Shown here piece by piece: positions 17,516 through 26,678 of a stretch of 64,000 nt of DNA. The translations under genes and the position numbers were made by a program. Origin of the DNA: Burkholderiales bacterium (GTDB lineage Bacteria; Pseudomonadota; Gammaproteobacteria; Burkholderiales; Burkholderiaceae_C). Each line of letters begins with the position of its first letter. Within the stretch, counting starts at the first letter, position 1. Location of the stretch: the NCBI GenBank assembly GCA_947381415.1, contig CANCVB010000012.1:1-64000 (forward strand). The letters are read 5' to 3'. The notes below the pieces were generated by a model. It saw nothing but the letters and a program-made list of their open reading frames with translations. It searched no databases and was not told where the DNA came from.

Positions 17516-17998
17516 ATGAATTCATCCCAAGCTTCGCCAGATCAGGCACTTATTGATCAACTTGTGCAACAACACGCAGCAGAGCCTGGCGGGTTGTTGC
17601 CTTTGTTGCACGCCATTCAAGACAAGCTTGGATTTATTCCTGCCAGTTGCGTGGCTTCGGTCGCGCAAGGGCTGAATTTGTCTCGCGCGGAAGTCCATGG
17701 TGTTGTGACCTACTACCATTTCTTTCGCAGCACAGCGCCCGGTAAACATGTGATTCAGGTCTGCCGTGCTGAAGCCTGCCAATCATGTGGCAGCGAGGAA
17801 CTGTGGGCATTGGCCGAACAATTACTGGGTTGCAAAGCCCACGAAACCAGCGCCAATGGTTTGTACTCGCTAGAGCCGGTGTATTGCTTAGGGCTGTGTG
17901 CATCCTCTCCCGCTGTGCAGATTGACGACACCTTGCACGCGCGCGTCAGCGAAGCCAAACTGACGCGTTTGGTGAAATCTTTGGAAAGCGCCGCATGA
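17516..17998 (+). CDS. fdsG: NAD-dependent formate dehydrogenase gamma subunit
   Basis: 160 residues, the NuoE-like thioredoxin-fold [2Fe-2S] subunit. The cluster ligands are C83 and C88 (QVCRAEACQSCG) and C124 and C128 (YCLGLCASSPA). It relays electrons within the cytoplasmic FdsGBAD complex. Its stop overlaps the fdsB ATG (ATGA), a sign of coupled translation. Confidence 0.94.
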   Translation: MNSSQASPDQALIDQLVQQHAAEPGGLLPLLHAIQDKLGFIPASCVASVAQGLNLSRAEVHGVVTYYHFFRSTAPGKHVIQVCRAEACQSCGSEELWALAEQLLGCKAHETSANGLYSLEPVYCLGLCASSPAVQIDDTLHARVSEAKLTRLVKSLESAA

Positions 17999-19551
17999 GC
18001 ATCACCGTTTTTGTTCCCTGCGACTCTGCCTCAGTTGCCGCCGGTGCCAATGAGGTCGTCGATGCCATTCACAAAGAAGCTGCTGCGCGTGGTTTGGGCG
18101 TTGATGTTCAGCGCAACAGTTCGCGCGGGATGTTTTGGCTAGAGCCTTTGGTGGAAGTGCTCACGCCACAAGGTCGCGTGGCTTATGGTCCGGTGGAATA
18201 CGAAGATGTGTCTTCGCTTTTTGATGCGGGTTTTTTGAATGGGGCTCAACATCCCTTGTTCTTGGGTGTTACCGACCAAATTCCTTATTTGGCCAAGCAG
18301 CAGCGCCTGACCTTTGCGCGCATGGGTATCACCCGGCCTTTGTCACTCGACGACTATGCAGCTCATGGTGGTTGGGTGGGCTTGCAACAAACCGTGGCCC
18401 TGGATGGCGCTGCCGTGGTGCAAGAAGTGCTGGACTCCGGTCTGCGTGGTCGCGGTGGCGCGGCTTTTCCTGCGGGCATCAAATGGCGCACGGTGCGCGG
18501 CACCACCGCAGCGCAAAAGTACGTGGTGTGCAATGCCGATGAAGGCGACTCGGGCACTTTCTCTGACCGCATGACCATGGAGGGTGACCCTTACATGCTG
18601 ATCGAAGGCATGGCCATCGCCGGATTGGCTGTGGGGGCGACTCAGGGTTACATCTACATCCGTTCCGAATATCCCCACGCGATTGCCACCATGAATACCG
18701 CCATTGCCTTGGCTGAAGCTGCAGGCTATTTGGGCGAGAACGTGCTGGGCAGTGGCAAGGCTTTTCATCTGCAAGTTCGCAAAGCAGCAGGTGCTTATGT
18801 GTGCGGCGAAGAGACTGCCATGCTCGAGAGCATCGAGGGCAAGCGCGGCGTGGTTCGTGCGAAACCACCGCTGCCTGCACTCGAGGGTCTGTTTGGCCAA
18901 CCCACCGTCATCAACAACGTCATCACATTGGCGAGTGTGCCCATCATCATGGCCAAGGGCGCGGCCTTTTACAAAAACTTTGGCATGGGCCGCTCCACTG
19001 GCACCCTGCCCTTCCAAGTCACCGGCAACATCTTGCAAGGTGGTTTGGTGGAACGGGCATTCGGTTTGACATTGCGTGAACTCTTGTTCGAGTTCGGTGG
19101 TGGCAGCCGCAGTGGTCGACCCATCAAAGCGGTACAAGTAGGTGGCCCCCTGGGTGCTTATGTGCCCGAGTCCCAATGGGATGTGCCCTTGGACTATGAA
19201 GCCTATGCCGCCATGGGTGCGGTGGTGGGTCATGGTGGCATCGTGGTGCATGACGACAGCGCCAACATGGCCAAGCTGGCCCGCTACGCCATGGAGTTTT
19301 GTGCCCTGGAGAGTTGCGGCAAATGCACACCCTGCCGCATCGGTTCCACACGCGGCATGGAAACCATCGACCGCATTGGCAGCGCCCAGAACAAAGAACA
19401 ACAAGTGCATTTGCTGCGCGATCTGTGCAACACCATGTTGCATGGCAGTTTGTGCGCCATGGGCGGCATGACGCCCTTTCCCGTGCTCTCAGCACTCAAC
19501 CATTACCCGGCAGACTTTGGCTTGCCAGCCCAAGTTGCAACCGAGGCTTAA
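17995..19551 (+). CDS. fdsB: NAD-dependent formate dehydrogenase beta subunit (NADH-binding)
   Basis: 518 residues, NuoF-like diaphorase subunit carrying FMN, NAD and a [4Fe-4S] cluster. RGRGGAAFPAGIKW (about 150-163) binds NAD/FMN, CNADEGDSGTFSDR follows, and C441, C444, C447 and C487 (CGKCTPCRIG and GSLCAMGG) bind the cluster. It reduces NAD+ with electrons from FdsA. The N-terminal about 110 residues are an extension resembling the thioredoxin-like domain of FdsB. Confidence 0.95.
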   Translation: MSITVFVPCDSASVAAGANEVVDAIHKEAAARGLGVDVQRNSSRGMFWLEPLVEVLTPQGRVAYGPVEYEDVSSLFDAGFLNGAQHPLFLGVTDQIPYLAKQQRLTFARMGITRPLSLDDYAAHGGWVGLQQTVALDGAAVVQEVLDSGLRGRGGAAFPAGIKWRTVRGTTAAQKYVVCNADEGDSGTFSDRMTMEGDPYMLIEGMAIAGLAVGATQGYIYIRSEYPHAIATMNTAIALAEAAGYLGENVLGSGKAFHLQVRKAAGAYVCGEETAMLESIEGKRGVVRAKPPLPALEGLFGQPTVINNVITLASVPIIMAKGAAFYKNFGMGRSTGTLPFQVTGNILQGGLVERAFGLTLRELLFEFGGGSRSGRPIKAVQVGGPLGAYVPESQWDVPLDYEAYAAMGAVVGHGGIVVHDDSANMAKLARYAMEFCALESCGKCTPCRIGSTRGMETIDRIGSAQNKEQQVHLLRDLCNTMLHGSLCAMGGMTPFPVLSALNHYPADFGLPAQVATEA

Positions 19552-19560
19552 GGAAACACC

Positions 19561-22449
19561 ATGTTGATGTACTTGAAACAAGAGCGTGACCACGGCACCC
19601 CAGAGCGCAGCTCCACTGAAACCGTGCAACTCAGCATTGACGGTTATGAGGTCAGCGTGCCCAAAGGCACTTCCCTCATGCGCGCCGCCGTGGAAGCTGG
19701 CATCCAAGTGCCCAAACTCTGTGCCACCGACAGCCTGGAGCCCTTTGGTTCCTGCCGTTTGTGTTTGGTGGAAATTGACGGGCGCAAAGGTTTTCCCGCT
19801 TCTTGCACCACACCTGCGGAAGCAGGCATGGTGGTACACACCCAAACACCCAAGCTGCAAGACCTGCGCAAAGGCGTGATGGAGTTGTACATCTCCGACC
19901 ACCCGCTGGACTGCCTGACCTGCAGTGCCAATGGCAATTGCGAATTGCAAGACATGGCGGGCGTCACGGGGTTGCGCAATGTGCGCTATGGCGTGGGAGC
20001 CGCCGCTGGTGCCCACCACTGCGATGCTGAGAAAGACGAGTCCAACCCCTACTTCACCTATGACGCCAGCAAGTGCATTGTGTGCAACCGCTGTGTGCGA
20101 GCTTGTGAAGAAACACAGGGCACCTTTGCGCTCACCATCTCGGGACGCGGGTTCGAGAGCCGTGTGTCGCCTGGCCAAGACCAGCCGTTCATGGACAGCG
20201 AATGTGTGTCTTGTGGCGCCTGTGTGGAAGCCTGCCCCACGGCCACCTTGCAAGAAAAATCCATCATCGAACTCGGCCAACCCGAGCACAGCCTGATCAC
20301 CACCTGCGCTTATTGCGGCGTGGGTTGCGGCTTCAAGGCCGAGATGAAGGGCAACACCGTGGTGCGCATGGTGCCTTGGAAAGATGGCAAAGCCAACGAA
20401 GGTCACTCCTGCGTGAAAGGTCGTTTTGCCTGGGGGTATGCCACCCACCAAGACCGCATCACCAAACCCATGATTCGCGCCAAGATCACCGATCCATGGC
20501 AAGAAGTGAGCTGGGACGAAGCCATCAACCATGCGGCCTCTGAGTTCAAACGCATCCAAGCCAAGCACGGCAAGGATTCTGTGGGCGGCATCACCTCATC
20601 ACGCTGCACCAACGAAGAAACCTACCTGGTGCAAAAACTGGTGCGCGCCGCTTTTGGCACCAACAACGTGGACACCTGCGCCAGGGTATGTCACTCGCCC
20701 ACTGGCTACGGTCTGGGTCAAACCTTTGGTACCTCGGCAGGCACGCAAACATTCAAATCGGTTGAACACACTGATGTGATGTTGGTCATTGGTGCCAACC
20801 CCTCGGACGCGCACCCTGTGTTCGCATCGCGCATGAAGCGCCGTTTGCGCGGTGGCGCCAAACTCATCGTGGCCGACCCCCGCAAGATCGATTTGGTCAG
20901 CAGCCCCCATGTGAAAGCACAACACCATTTGGCCTTGAAGCCCGGCACCAATGTGGCACTCATCAATTCGCTGGCCCATGTGGTGGTCACCGAAGGCCTG
21001 GTTGCCAAAGACTATGTGGCCCTGCGTTGTGAAGACAAGAGCTTCAACGAATGGTGTGAATTCATCTCCAAACCAGAAAACTCGCCTGAAGCCTTTGAAA
21101 CCGTGACAGGCGTGCCCGCCGCCGAAGTGCGTGCTGCTGCGCGTTTGTACGCCGCAGGCCCCAACTCAGCCATCTACTATGGCCTGGGCGTGACCGAGCA
21201 TTCCCAAGGCTCCACCATGGTGATGGGCATTGCCAACCTCGCCATGGCCTGTGGCATGGTGGGACGTGAAGGCGTGGGTGTGAACCCCTTGCGCGGCCAG
21301 AACAATGTGCAAGGTGCTTGCGACATGGGCAGTTTCCCGCACGAGTTGCCTGGCTATCGCCACATCTCAGACACCACCACCCGAAGCCTGTTTGAAGGCG
21401 CATGGGGCGTGGCACTCAGCCCAGAGCCCGGTTTGCGCATTCCCAATATGTTTGAAGCCGCCATGGACGGCAGCTTCTTGGGTTTGTATTGCCAAGGCGA
21501 AGACATCGTGCAGTCCGACCCCGACACCCAGCACGTGGCCGCCGCTTTGTCCGCCATGGAATGCATCGTGGTGCAAGACATCTTCTTGAACGAAACCGCC
21601 AAATACGCCCACGTGTTTTTGCCCGGGTCTTCATTCTTGGAAAAAGACGGCACCTTCACCAATGCCGAGCGTCGCATTTCCCGTGTGCGTCAAGCCATGC
21701 CCCCCATGGCCGGTTTGGCGGACTGGGAAGTCACGGTCAAGCTGGCCAAGGCCTTGGGTTACGACATGCAGTATGCCCACCCCGAAGAGATCATGAAAGA
21801 AATTGCGGCCTTGACGCCCAGCTTTGCAGGTGTGAGCTATGCCAAGATCGACCAGCACACCAGCCTGCAATGGCCTTGCAACGACGACACGCCCGAGGCG
21901 GGCATGGACATCATGCACACGCAAGGTTTCATGCGCGGCAAGGGCAAGTTCTTCCCCACCCAGTACGTGGCGAGTGACGAAAAAGTCACCCGCAAATTCC
22001 CATTGCTGCTCACCACGGGGCGCATCTTGTCGCAGTACAACGTGGGGGCGCAAACCCGTCGCACCGACAACAATTTGTGGCACAGCGAAGACCGCTTGGA
22101 AATCCATCCACATGACGCCCAAGATCGTGGCATCCAGCAAGACGACTGGGTGGGCATTGAAAGCCGAGCAGGCCGCACTGTGTTGCGCGCGCAAATCAGC
22201 GAGCGCATGCAAGCGGGTGTGGTCTACACCACCTTCCACTTCCCCGAGTCTGGCGCCAACGTCATCACCACCGATGCCTCGGACTGGGCGACCAACTGCC
22301 CCGAATACAAGGTGACGGCGGTGCAAGTGGTGGCCGTGAGCCAACCGTCCGAGTGGCAACAGAACTACCAACAGTTCAACAAAAACCAACTCGGTTTGCT
22401 GGCCCAGGCCCAACACAAATCCGAAGCCCTTGAGGTGATGGGCAAGTGA
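19561..22449 (+). CDS. fdsA: NAD-dependent formate dehydrogenase alpha subunit (Mo-bisMGD)
   Basis: 962 residues, catalytic subunit oxidising formate to CO2. The NuoG-like N terminus has a [2Fe-2S] domain, a His-ligated [4Fe-4S] motif (HPLDCLTCSANGNC) and two ferredoxin-type [4Fe-4S] motifs (CIVCNRCVRAC, CVSCGACVEACP). Another cluster motif, CAYCGVGCGF plus CVKGR, opens the molybdopterin domain. C377 and H378 in ARVCHSPTGYG match the Mo-ligating cysteine and catalytic histidine of cysteine-type formate dehydrogenases. The fdhD start overlaps its end by 4 bases. Confidence 0.96.
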   Translation: MLMYLKQERDHGTPERSSTETVQLSIDGYEVSVPKGTSLMRAAVEAGIQVPKLCATDSLEPFGSCRLCLVEIDGRKGFPASCTTPAEAGMVVHTQTPKLQDLRKGVMELYISDHPLDCLTCSANGNCELQDMAGVTGLRNVRYGVGAAAGAHHCDAEKDESNPYFTYDASKCIVCNRCVRACEETQGTFALTISGRGFESRVSPGQDQPFMDSECVSCGACVEACPTATLQEKSIIELGQPEHSLITTCAYCGVGCGFKAEMKGNTVVRMVPWKDGKANEGHSCVKGRFAWGYATHQDRITKPMIRAKITDPWQEVSWDEAINHAASEFKRIQAKHGKDSVGGITSSRCTNEETYLVQKLVRAAFGTNNVDTCARVCHSPTGYGLGQTFGTSAGTQTFKSVEHTDVMLVIGANPSDAHPVFASRMKRRLRGGAKLIVADPRKIDLVSSPHVKAQHHLALKPGTNVALINSLAHVVVTEGLVAKDYVALRCEDKSFNEWCEFISKPENSPEAFETVTGVPAAEVRAAARLYAAGPNSAIYYGLGVTEHSQGSTMVMGIANLAMACGMVGREGVGVNPLRGQNNVQGACDMGSFPHELPGYRHISDTTTRSLFEGAWGVALSPEPGLRIPNMFEAAMDGSFLGLYCQGEDIVQSDPDTQHVAAALSAMECIVVQDIFLNETAKYAHVFLPGSSFLEKDGTFTNAERRISRVRQAMPPMAGLADWEVTVKLAKALGYDMQYAHPEEIMKEIAALTPSFAGVSYAKIDQHTSLQWPCNDDTPEAGMDIMHTQGFMRGKGKFFPTQYVASDEKVTRKFPLLLTTGRILSQYNVGAQTRRTDNNLWHSEDRLEIHPHDAQDRGIQQDDWVGIESRAGRTVLRAQISERMQAGVVYTTFHFPESGANVITTDASDWATNCPEYKVTAVQVVAVSQPSEWQQNYQQFNKNQLGLLAQAQHKSEALEVMGK

Positions 22450-23228
22450 ACACCGCACGGGGCACTGAATGGGCTTTGGCCGAAGAAGTGCCAGTGGCTT
22501 TGGTGTTCAATGGCATTTCGCACGCAGTGATGATGGCCAGCCCATCTGACCTGCAAGACTTTGCGCTGGGCTTTGCCTTGAGCGAAGGCTTGCTGCAAAC
22601 GGCCTCACAGCTTTACGGCGTGGATGTCGAGGTCTTGGCTCAAGGCATTGAAGTGCGTTTGGAAGTGGCTGCTCAAGCCGAACAACATTTGAAAGAGCGC
22701 CGCCGCAGCATGGCAGGGCGCACGGGTTGTGGCTTGTGTGGCGCGGACAGCTTGGGCCAAGTGCGTTTGCCCCTGCCCCAGGCACCTGCAGTGACGCTGG
22801 ACACCCAAGCCCTGTTCAAGGCGCACGGCATGTTGCGCTCCTTGCAACCAGAAAAACAACGCACAGGCGCCACCCACGCGGCGGCATGGGCCTCATTGGA
22901 TGGCGACATTCTCTTGGTAAGAGAGGATGTGGGCCGACACAATGCTTTGGACAAACTCATTGGTGCCATGGTGAAAACAAGCACCGACCCGACCCAAGGT
23001 TTTGTGTGCATCACCAGCCGTGCCAGTTTCGAGATGGTGCAAAAAACCATTCAAGCAGGCGCTGGGGTTTTGACTGCGGTCTCAGCACCCACCGCTTTGG
23101 CGGTTGACATTGCGCAAGATCACAACCTGCTGTTGACTGGCTTGGTCAGAGACGGTAGTTACATAGCCTATAGCCAAGCCCATCGGATCAACACTTCACA
23201 ACCTTTGGAAGCACTTCATGGACATTAA
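22446..23228 (+). CDS. fdhD: formate dehydrogenase accessory sulfurtransferase
   Basis: 260 residues from a GTG start coupled to fdsA. C95 and C98 in GCGLCGADS form the CxxC pair that passes sulfur from IscS to the Mo-bisMGD cofactor, essential for formate dehydrogenase activity. REDVGRHNALDKLIG and CITSRASFEMVQKT are further FdhD signatures. Cytoplasmic. Overlaps fdsD by 11 bases. Confidence 0.95.
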   Translation: MNTARGTEWALAEEVPVALVFNGISHAVMMASPSDLQDFALGFALSEGLLQTASQLYGVDVEVLAQGIEVRLEVAAQAEQHLKERRRSMAGRTGCGLCGADSLGQVRLPLPQAPAVTLDTQALFKAHGMLRSLQPEKQRTGATHAAAWASLDGDILLVREDVGRHNALDKLIGAMVKTSTDPTQGFVCITSRASFEMVQKTIQAGAGVLTAVSAPTALAVDIAQDHNLLLTGLVRDGSYIAYSQAHRINTSQPLEALHGH

Positions 23229-23466
23229 CAACTTAGTTCGAATGGCCAATCAAATTGGTGAATTTTTTTCGGCATACCCTGATCGCAAAGAAGCCTTGGA
23301 TGGCATTGCCAACCATATTCACAAATTTTGGGAACCCCGCATGCGCGGGTTGATTTTGAGCCATTTGTCGCCAGAACAAACACCGGAAATGTCGCCACTG
23401 GTGCGCGAATCTCTCAACTTGCATGCCAATGAATTGCAGCCAAAATTTGCCACATCTGCCACTTGA
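23218..23466 (+). CDS. fdsD: formate dehydrogenase delta subunit
   Basis: 82 residues. MDINNLVRMANQIGEFF and IANHIHKFWEPRMRG are characteristic FdsD segments. FdsD is a small subunit needed for stable, active FdsABG in related bacteria. It ends the operon. Confidence 0.9.
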   Translation: MDINNLVRMANQIGEFFSAYPDRKEALDGIANHIHKFWEPRMRGLILSHLSPEQTPEMSPLVRESLNLHANELQPKFATSAT

Positions 23467-23553
23467 AAGCGGGTTCTGCTCTATATTTACTGAAAACTAT
23501 TTTAAATTTTTGAAGCCTGTCCAAGCTTTTTGAATTCTTCCGAATGCATGTAC

Positions 23554-23607
23554 TGACAGGGATGTTTGCTTTGTGTCGCGCCTGTCAAAAAGCCAGCAAA
23601 CAGCTGG
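23554..23607 (+). other. two adjacent inverted repeats between fdsD and a predicted exported protein gene
   Basis: TGACAGG (23554-23560) pairs with CCTGTCA (23581-23587), followed by CCAGC-AAACA-GCTGG. They could end the fds transcript or form a leader for the gene at 23651. The T-run after the second stem is short, so the terminator reading is weak. Confidence 0.35.
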
Positions 23608-23650
23608 ACTTTGATTTGCTTTTCTCCTGCGCAGCCCACAGGAGATTGAC

Positions 23651-24154
23651 ATGCAACACAAAGTTTCACACCTACAAACCAAACCAGTCCGCGCCCGCTT
23701 CAACTACTGCAACGAGGGGATCGTTGGCGTTATCCTGAGTTTGACCTTGCTGTCACCTGTGGCTGCCCAAACAACCACCTTGGGACTGCACACCGTGAGT
23801 TACCACGACCATGGCAATTTCAACAACAACAACACCGGCGTCTATTTACAGCACAACGGATGGACGGGTGGGTATTACAAAAACAGCATTAACCAAGATT
23901 CGTTTTATGGTGGCTATGTGCTGGAGTGGGATTTACCTCCCAACCCTGTATTCCAATCTGCATCCATCCTGGGTGGGGTGGTATCGGGTTATCGCAGTCG
24001 CACCTACAACCACGACTATTCAGTCATGGGTGCATTCAGTTTGAAACACGATTTCAATGAACAGCAGGGTTTGCGTTTGTCTATCCTGCCTACCCACAGG
24101 AAAAGTCCAGCCAACTATGTGTTACACCTGAGTTATGAGTTCAAGTTAAACTGA
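23651..24154 (+). CDS. predicted exported small beta-barrel protein (family A)
   Basis: 167 residues, preceded by CAGGAG. A basic N terminus leads into a hydrophobic stretch (IVGVILSLTLLSPVAA) ending before QTTTLG, then short amphipathic strands rich in Tyr, Asn and Gly: GVYLQHNGWTGGYYKNS and ILGGVVSGY. The C terminus LHLSYEFKLN alternates polar and hydrophobic residues. This pattern suggests an outer-membrane barrel or periplasmic beta protein. It resembles the protein at 34480-34959 in layout (KNS motif, ILGGVVSGY versus [11 protein letters not shown]-x-F/L-K C terminus). Function is unknown. Confidence 0.65.
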   Translation: MQHKVSHLQTKPVRARFNYCNEGIVGVILSLTLLSPVAAQTTTLGLHTVSYHDHGNFNNNNTGVYLQHNGWTGGYYKNSINQDSFYGGYVLEWDLPPNPVFQSASILGGVVSGYRSRTYNHDYSVMGAFSLKHDFNEQQGLRLSILPTHRKSPANYVLHLSYEFKLN

Positions 24155-24157
24155 ACA

Positions 24158-24895
24158 TCAATTACCGAATCCAAATTTCATCAATACGGCCTGACCACTG
24201 GGAGATTGCACAAACGCCACAAACTTACTGGCCAAATCGGGGTGTGCGCTTGCAGACAGTTTGGCAATAGGGTATTGAATGGGGCTAACCGTTGGCACCG
24301 TGATCAACACTTTGACTTTTCCAGACATCAACTGCGCATCGCTGGCGTACACAAAGCCTGCATCCACTTCATCGCGGGCGACGTAATCCAAGGCTTGTCT
24401 TACATTGCTTGTGCTGATGATTTTGTCTTTTACCTGACCCCACAGCCCCATTTTTTCTAAAGTCATTTGCGCGTAGTGGCCCGCAGGCACGCTGGCAGGT
24501 GTACCCATGGCAATGCGCTTAATTTCGGATCTCTTCAAATCAGAGAGCTGTTGAATATTTGCAGTAGACGGGGCAGGCGCTATCAATACCAATTTATTGG
24601 TGGTAAATATTTTCACGTCAGCCAAAGCAAGGACACCTTTGGCTACCGCTTTGTCCATGGTGTCTGTGTCAGCACTGGCGAACACGTCCACAGGCGCACC
24701 ATTGGCAATCTGCTGCATCAAAGCACCCGACGCGCCAAAGTTGAACTTCACTTTGGTACCCGGGTTTAGACTTTCAAATTGAGCGCCAATGTCTTGAAAC
24801 GCCTGCGTCAAACTGGCGGCAGCAGACACCGTTAAATCTGCTGGCCAAGCGAGGGCGTGAAAAAAAATAAGGTGTGCAACAGCCCATTTCTTCAT
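24158..24895 (-). CDS. modA: molybdate ABC transporter substrate-binding protein
   Basis: 245 residues with a short signal peptide (LIFFHALAWPADL). LTVSAAASLTQAFQDIG, NFGASGALMQQIANGAPVDVFASAD and DEVDAGFVYASDAQL are standard ModA segments binding the oxyanion. No modB or modC genes are in the window, so the permease is elsewhere or the protein is a solitary receptor. Its place next to the formate dehydrogenase locus fits Mo supply for FdsA. It diverges from the sulfide dehydrogenase genes. Confidence 0.92.
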   Translation of the reverse strand: MKKWAVAHLIFFHALAWPADLTVSAAASLTQAFQDIGAQFESLNPGTKVKFNFGASGALMQQIANGAPVDVFASADTDTMDKAVAKGVLALADVKIFTTNKLVLIAPAPSTANIQQLSDLKRSEIKRIAMGTPASVPAGHYAQMTLEKMGLWGQVKDKIISTSNVRQALDYVARDEVDAGFVYASDAQLMSGKVKVLITVPTVSPIQYPIAKLSASAHPDLASKFVAFVQSPSGQAVLMKFGFGN

Positions 24896-25058
24896 TTGTC
24901 TGGCTTAATTATCAGAATTGGAATTGCTATTCATGAAATGAATTTAAATATAACATTTACGCTTGCACGTTTAAACAATAAATCTCCAATTTTTTATGTC
25001 ACTGCCTTCGAGAGAAATGCAAAGCGTTACATTTAGTCACCCATCAGGAAAACCCAAT

Positions 25059-25388
25059 ATGCGCAACACTTCTGCCTTGCTATGCAAAACTTTGTTTGCT
25101 CAGTGCTTGCTTGTTTGCTTCTTTCAAGCGCAAGCGCAAGAATCTGAAAAACTTCACCAACGTGCCAATGCCGCCATGTGCGCCAATTGCCATGGCAGTG
25201 AAGGCAGAACGGTAGACAAATCTGCGGTCCCCCCCTTGGCAGGCTTGCCTCGCGACTACCTCATTCAACAAATGCAATCATTCAAAGACGGGTCGCGTAA
25301 AGCGACTGTGATGCATCAAATCAGCAAAGGCTTAAGTGATTCGCAAATCACCAGCCTGGCCGACTATTTCGCCACTCAATCTCGCTGA
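25059..25388 (+). CDS. fccA: sulfide dehydrogenase cytochrome c subunit
   Basis: 109 residues from the ATG at 25059, preceded by AGGAAA; the track start at 24996 precedes the signal peptide. Signal cleavage is near AQAQES. A single heme motif CANCH (41-45) and a MHQISKGLSD region supplying a candidate axial methionine mark a small periplasmic cytochrome. It lies 9 bases before fccB, the usual pairing in flavocytochrome c sulfide dehydrogenase. A generic class I cytochrome c is the alternative. Confidence 0.85.
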   Translation: MRNTSALLCKTLFAQCLLVCFFQAQAQESEKLHQRANAAMCANCHGSEGRTVDKSAVPPLAGLPRDYLIQQMQSFKDGSRKATVMHQISKGLSDSQITSLADYFATQSR

Positions 25389-25397
25389 AAGCCCGCC

Positions 25398-26678
25398 ATG
25401 CAAAGAAGACAACTGCTTCGATACAGCCTTGCCATGGGGTCCACGACCTCCCTGTTGGGCCATACTGTTTTGGCACAAAATGCGTCCTCTAAAGCCCAAG
25501 TCATCGTGATTGGGGGTGGCTACGGCGGCGCGACTGCGGCCAAATACATTCGACTTTTGTCAGGCTACAAAATTCCTGTCGTGCTGATTGAGCCCAATGC
25601 ACAATTCATTTCATGCCCAATGTCCAATTTGGTCTTAGGTGGTAGCAAAAACCTGCAAGACCTCACGACCTCTTACGATGCACTCGCCAAAAAACATGGC
25701 GTTCAGATGGTGCGGGATCGCGTTACCCGTATTGACCCCGAAAAGAAAACAGTGACGCTGGCCAATGGCCCCACCATGGCCTATGACAAGCTGGTACTTT
25801 CTCCAGGTGTGGACCTGATGCTTGATAGCATAGAGGGCTTGAAAGCGGCCCAAGAAAGTGGTCGCATTCTGCAAGCTTGGAAAGCAGGACCAGAAACCAC
25901 GGCTTTGCGCAAACAACTGCAAGACATGCCCGACGGGGGCGTATACGCCCTCACCGTTCCTGAAGCCCCCTACCGCTGCCCACCTGGTCCCTACGAGCGA
26001 GCCAGCCAAGTGGCCTTTTACTTTAAGCAACATAAACCCAAATCCAAAGTGCTTATTCTTGATGCCAACCCGGATGTGACATCTAAAGGGCCTTTGTTCA
26101 AAAAATTCTGGTCAGAGCAATACAAGGACATCATTGAGTTCCGACCCAACCACAAAGTCACTGCAGTGGATGCCAGCGCTGGGCTGATCAAATTTGACGT
26201 TCAAGAAAGTATTCATGCAGATGTGCTGAATGTCCTCCCCAGCATGCGTGCGGGCAGCATTGCCACGCAAACTGGACTGGCCAATGCCAACCAGCGTTGG
26301 TGTGGCGTCAACTACCTGACTTTTGAATCTTCTGTGGCAAAAGACATCCACATTTTGGGTGATGCCATGCTGGCAGCACCTGCCATGCCCAAATCAGGCC
26401 ATATGGCCAATTCCCATGCCAAAGTTGCTGCGGCGGCTGTCGTTGCCCAACTCAGCGGCCTTGAGATCAACCCTGCGCCTTTTTTGACCAATACCTGCTA
26501 CAGCTATGTCAGTGACAACATGGTGGTTCATGTGGCCTCTGTGCACCAGTTCAATGTTGAAGAAAAAACCTACAAAACTGTGCCTGGCTCGGGCGGTGTT
26601 TCCGCGGAAGCCAATACCTTAGAAGCGACCTATGCTTGGAACTGGGCCCAAAATATTTGGTCAGACAGTTTGCTTTAA
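25398..26678 (+). CDS. fccB: flavocytochrome c sulfide dehydrogenase flavoprotein subunit
   Basis: 426 residues with a twin-arginine-type leader (QRRQLLRYS). FAD fold: VIVIGGGYGGATAAKY. The cysteine in FISCPMSN corresponds to the covalent FAD-attachment cysteine, and those in YRCPPGPYERAS and WCGVNYLTFES correspond to the redox disulfide of the family. It oxidises sulfide in the periplasm and passes electrons to FccA. It overlaps the stop of the convergent pyrX by 4 bases. Confidence 0.93.
   Translation: MQRRQLLRYSLAMGSTTSLLGHTVLAQNASSKAQVIVIGGGYGGATAAKYIRLLSGYKIPVVLIEPNAQFISCPMSNLVLGGSKNLQDLTTSYDALAKKHGVQMVRDRVTRIDPEKKTVTLANGPTMAYDKLVLSPGVDLMLDSIEGLKAAQESGRILQAWKAGPETTALRKQLQDMPDGGVYALTVPEAPYRCPPGPYERASQVAFYFKQHKPKSKVLILDANPDVTSKGPLFKKFWSEQYKDIIEFRPNHKVTAVDASAGLIKFDVQESIHADVLNVLPSMRAGSIATQTGLANANQRWCGVNYLTFESSVAKDIHILGDAMLAAPAMPKSGHMANSHAKVAAAAVVAQLSGLEINPAPFLTNTCYSYVSDNMVVHVASVHQFNVEEKTYKTVPGSGGVSAEANTLEATYAWNWAQNIWSDSLL

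Noticed and set aside
18343-19443. Minus-strand ORF of 366 residues opposite fdsB
   Set aside because: Shadow of fdsB; its composition has no domain signal.
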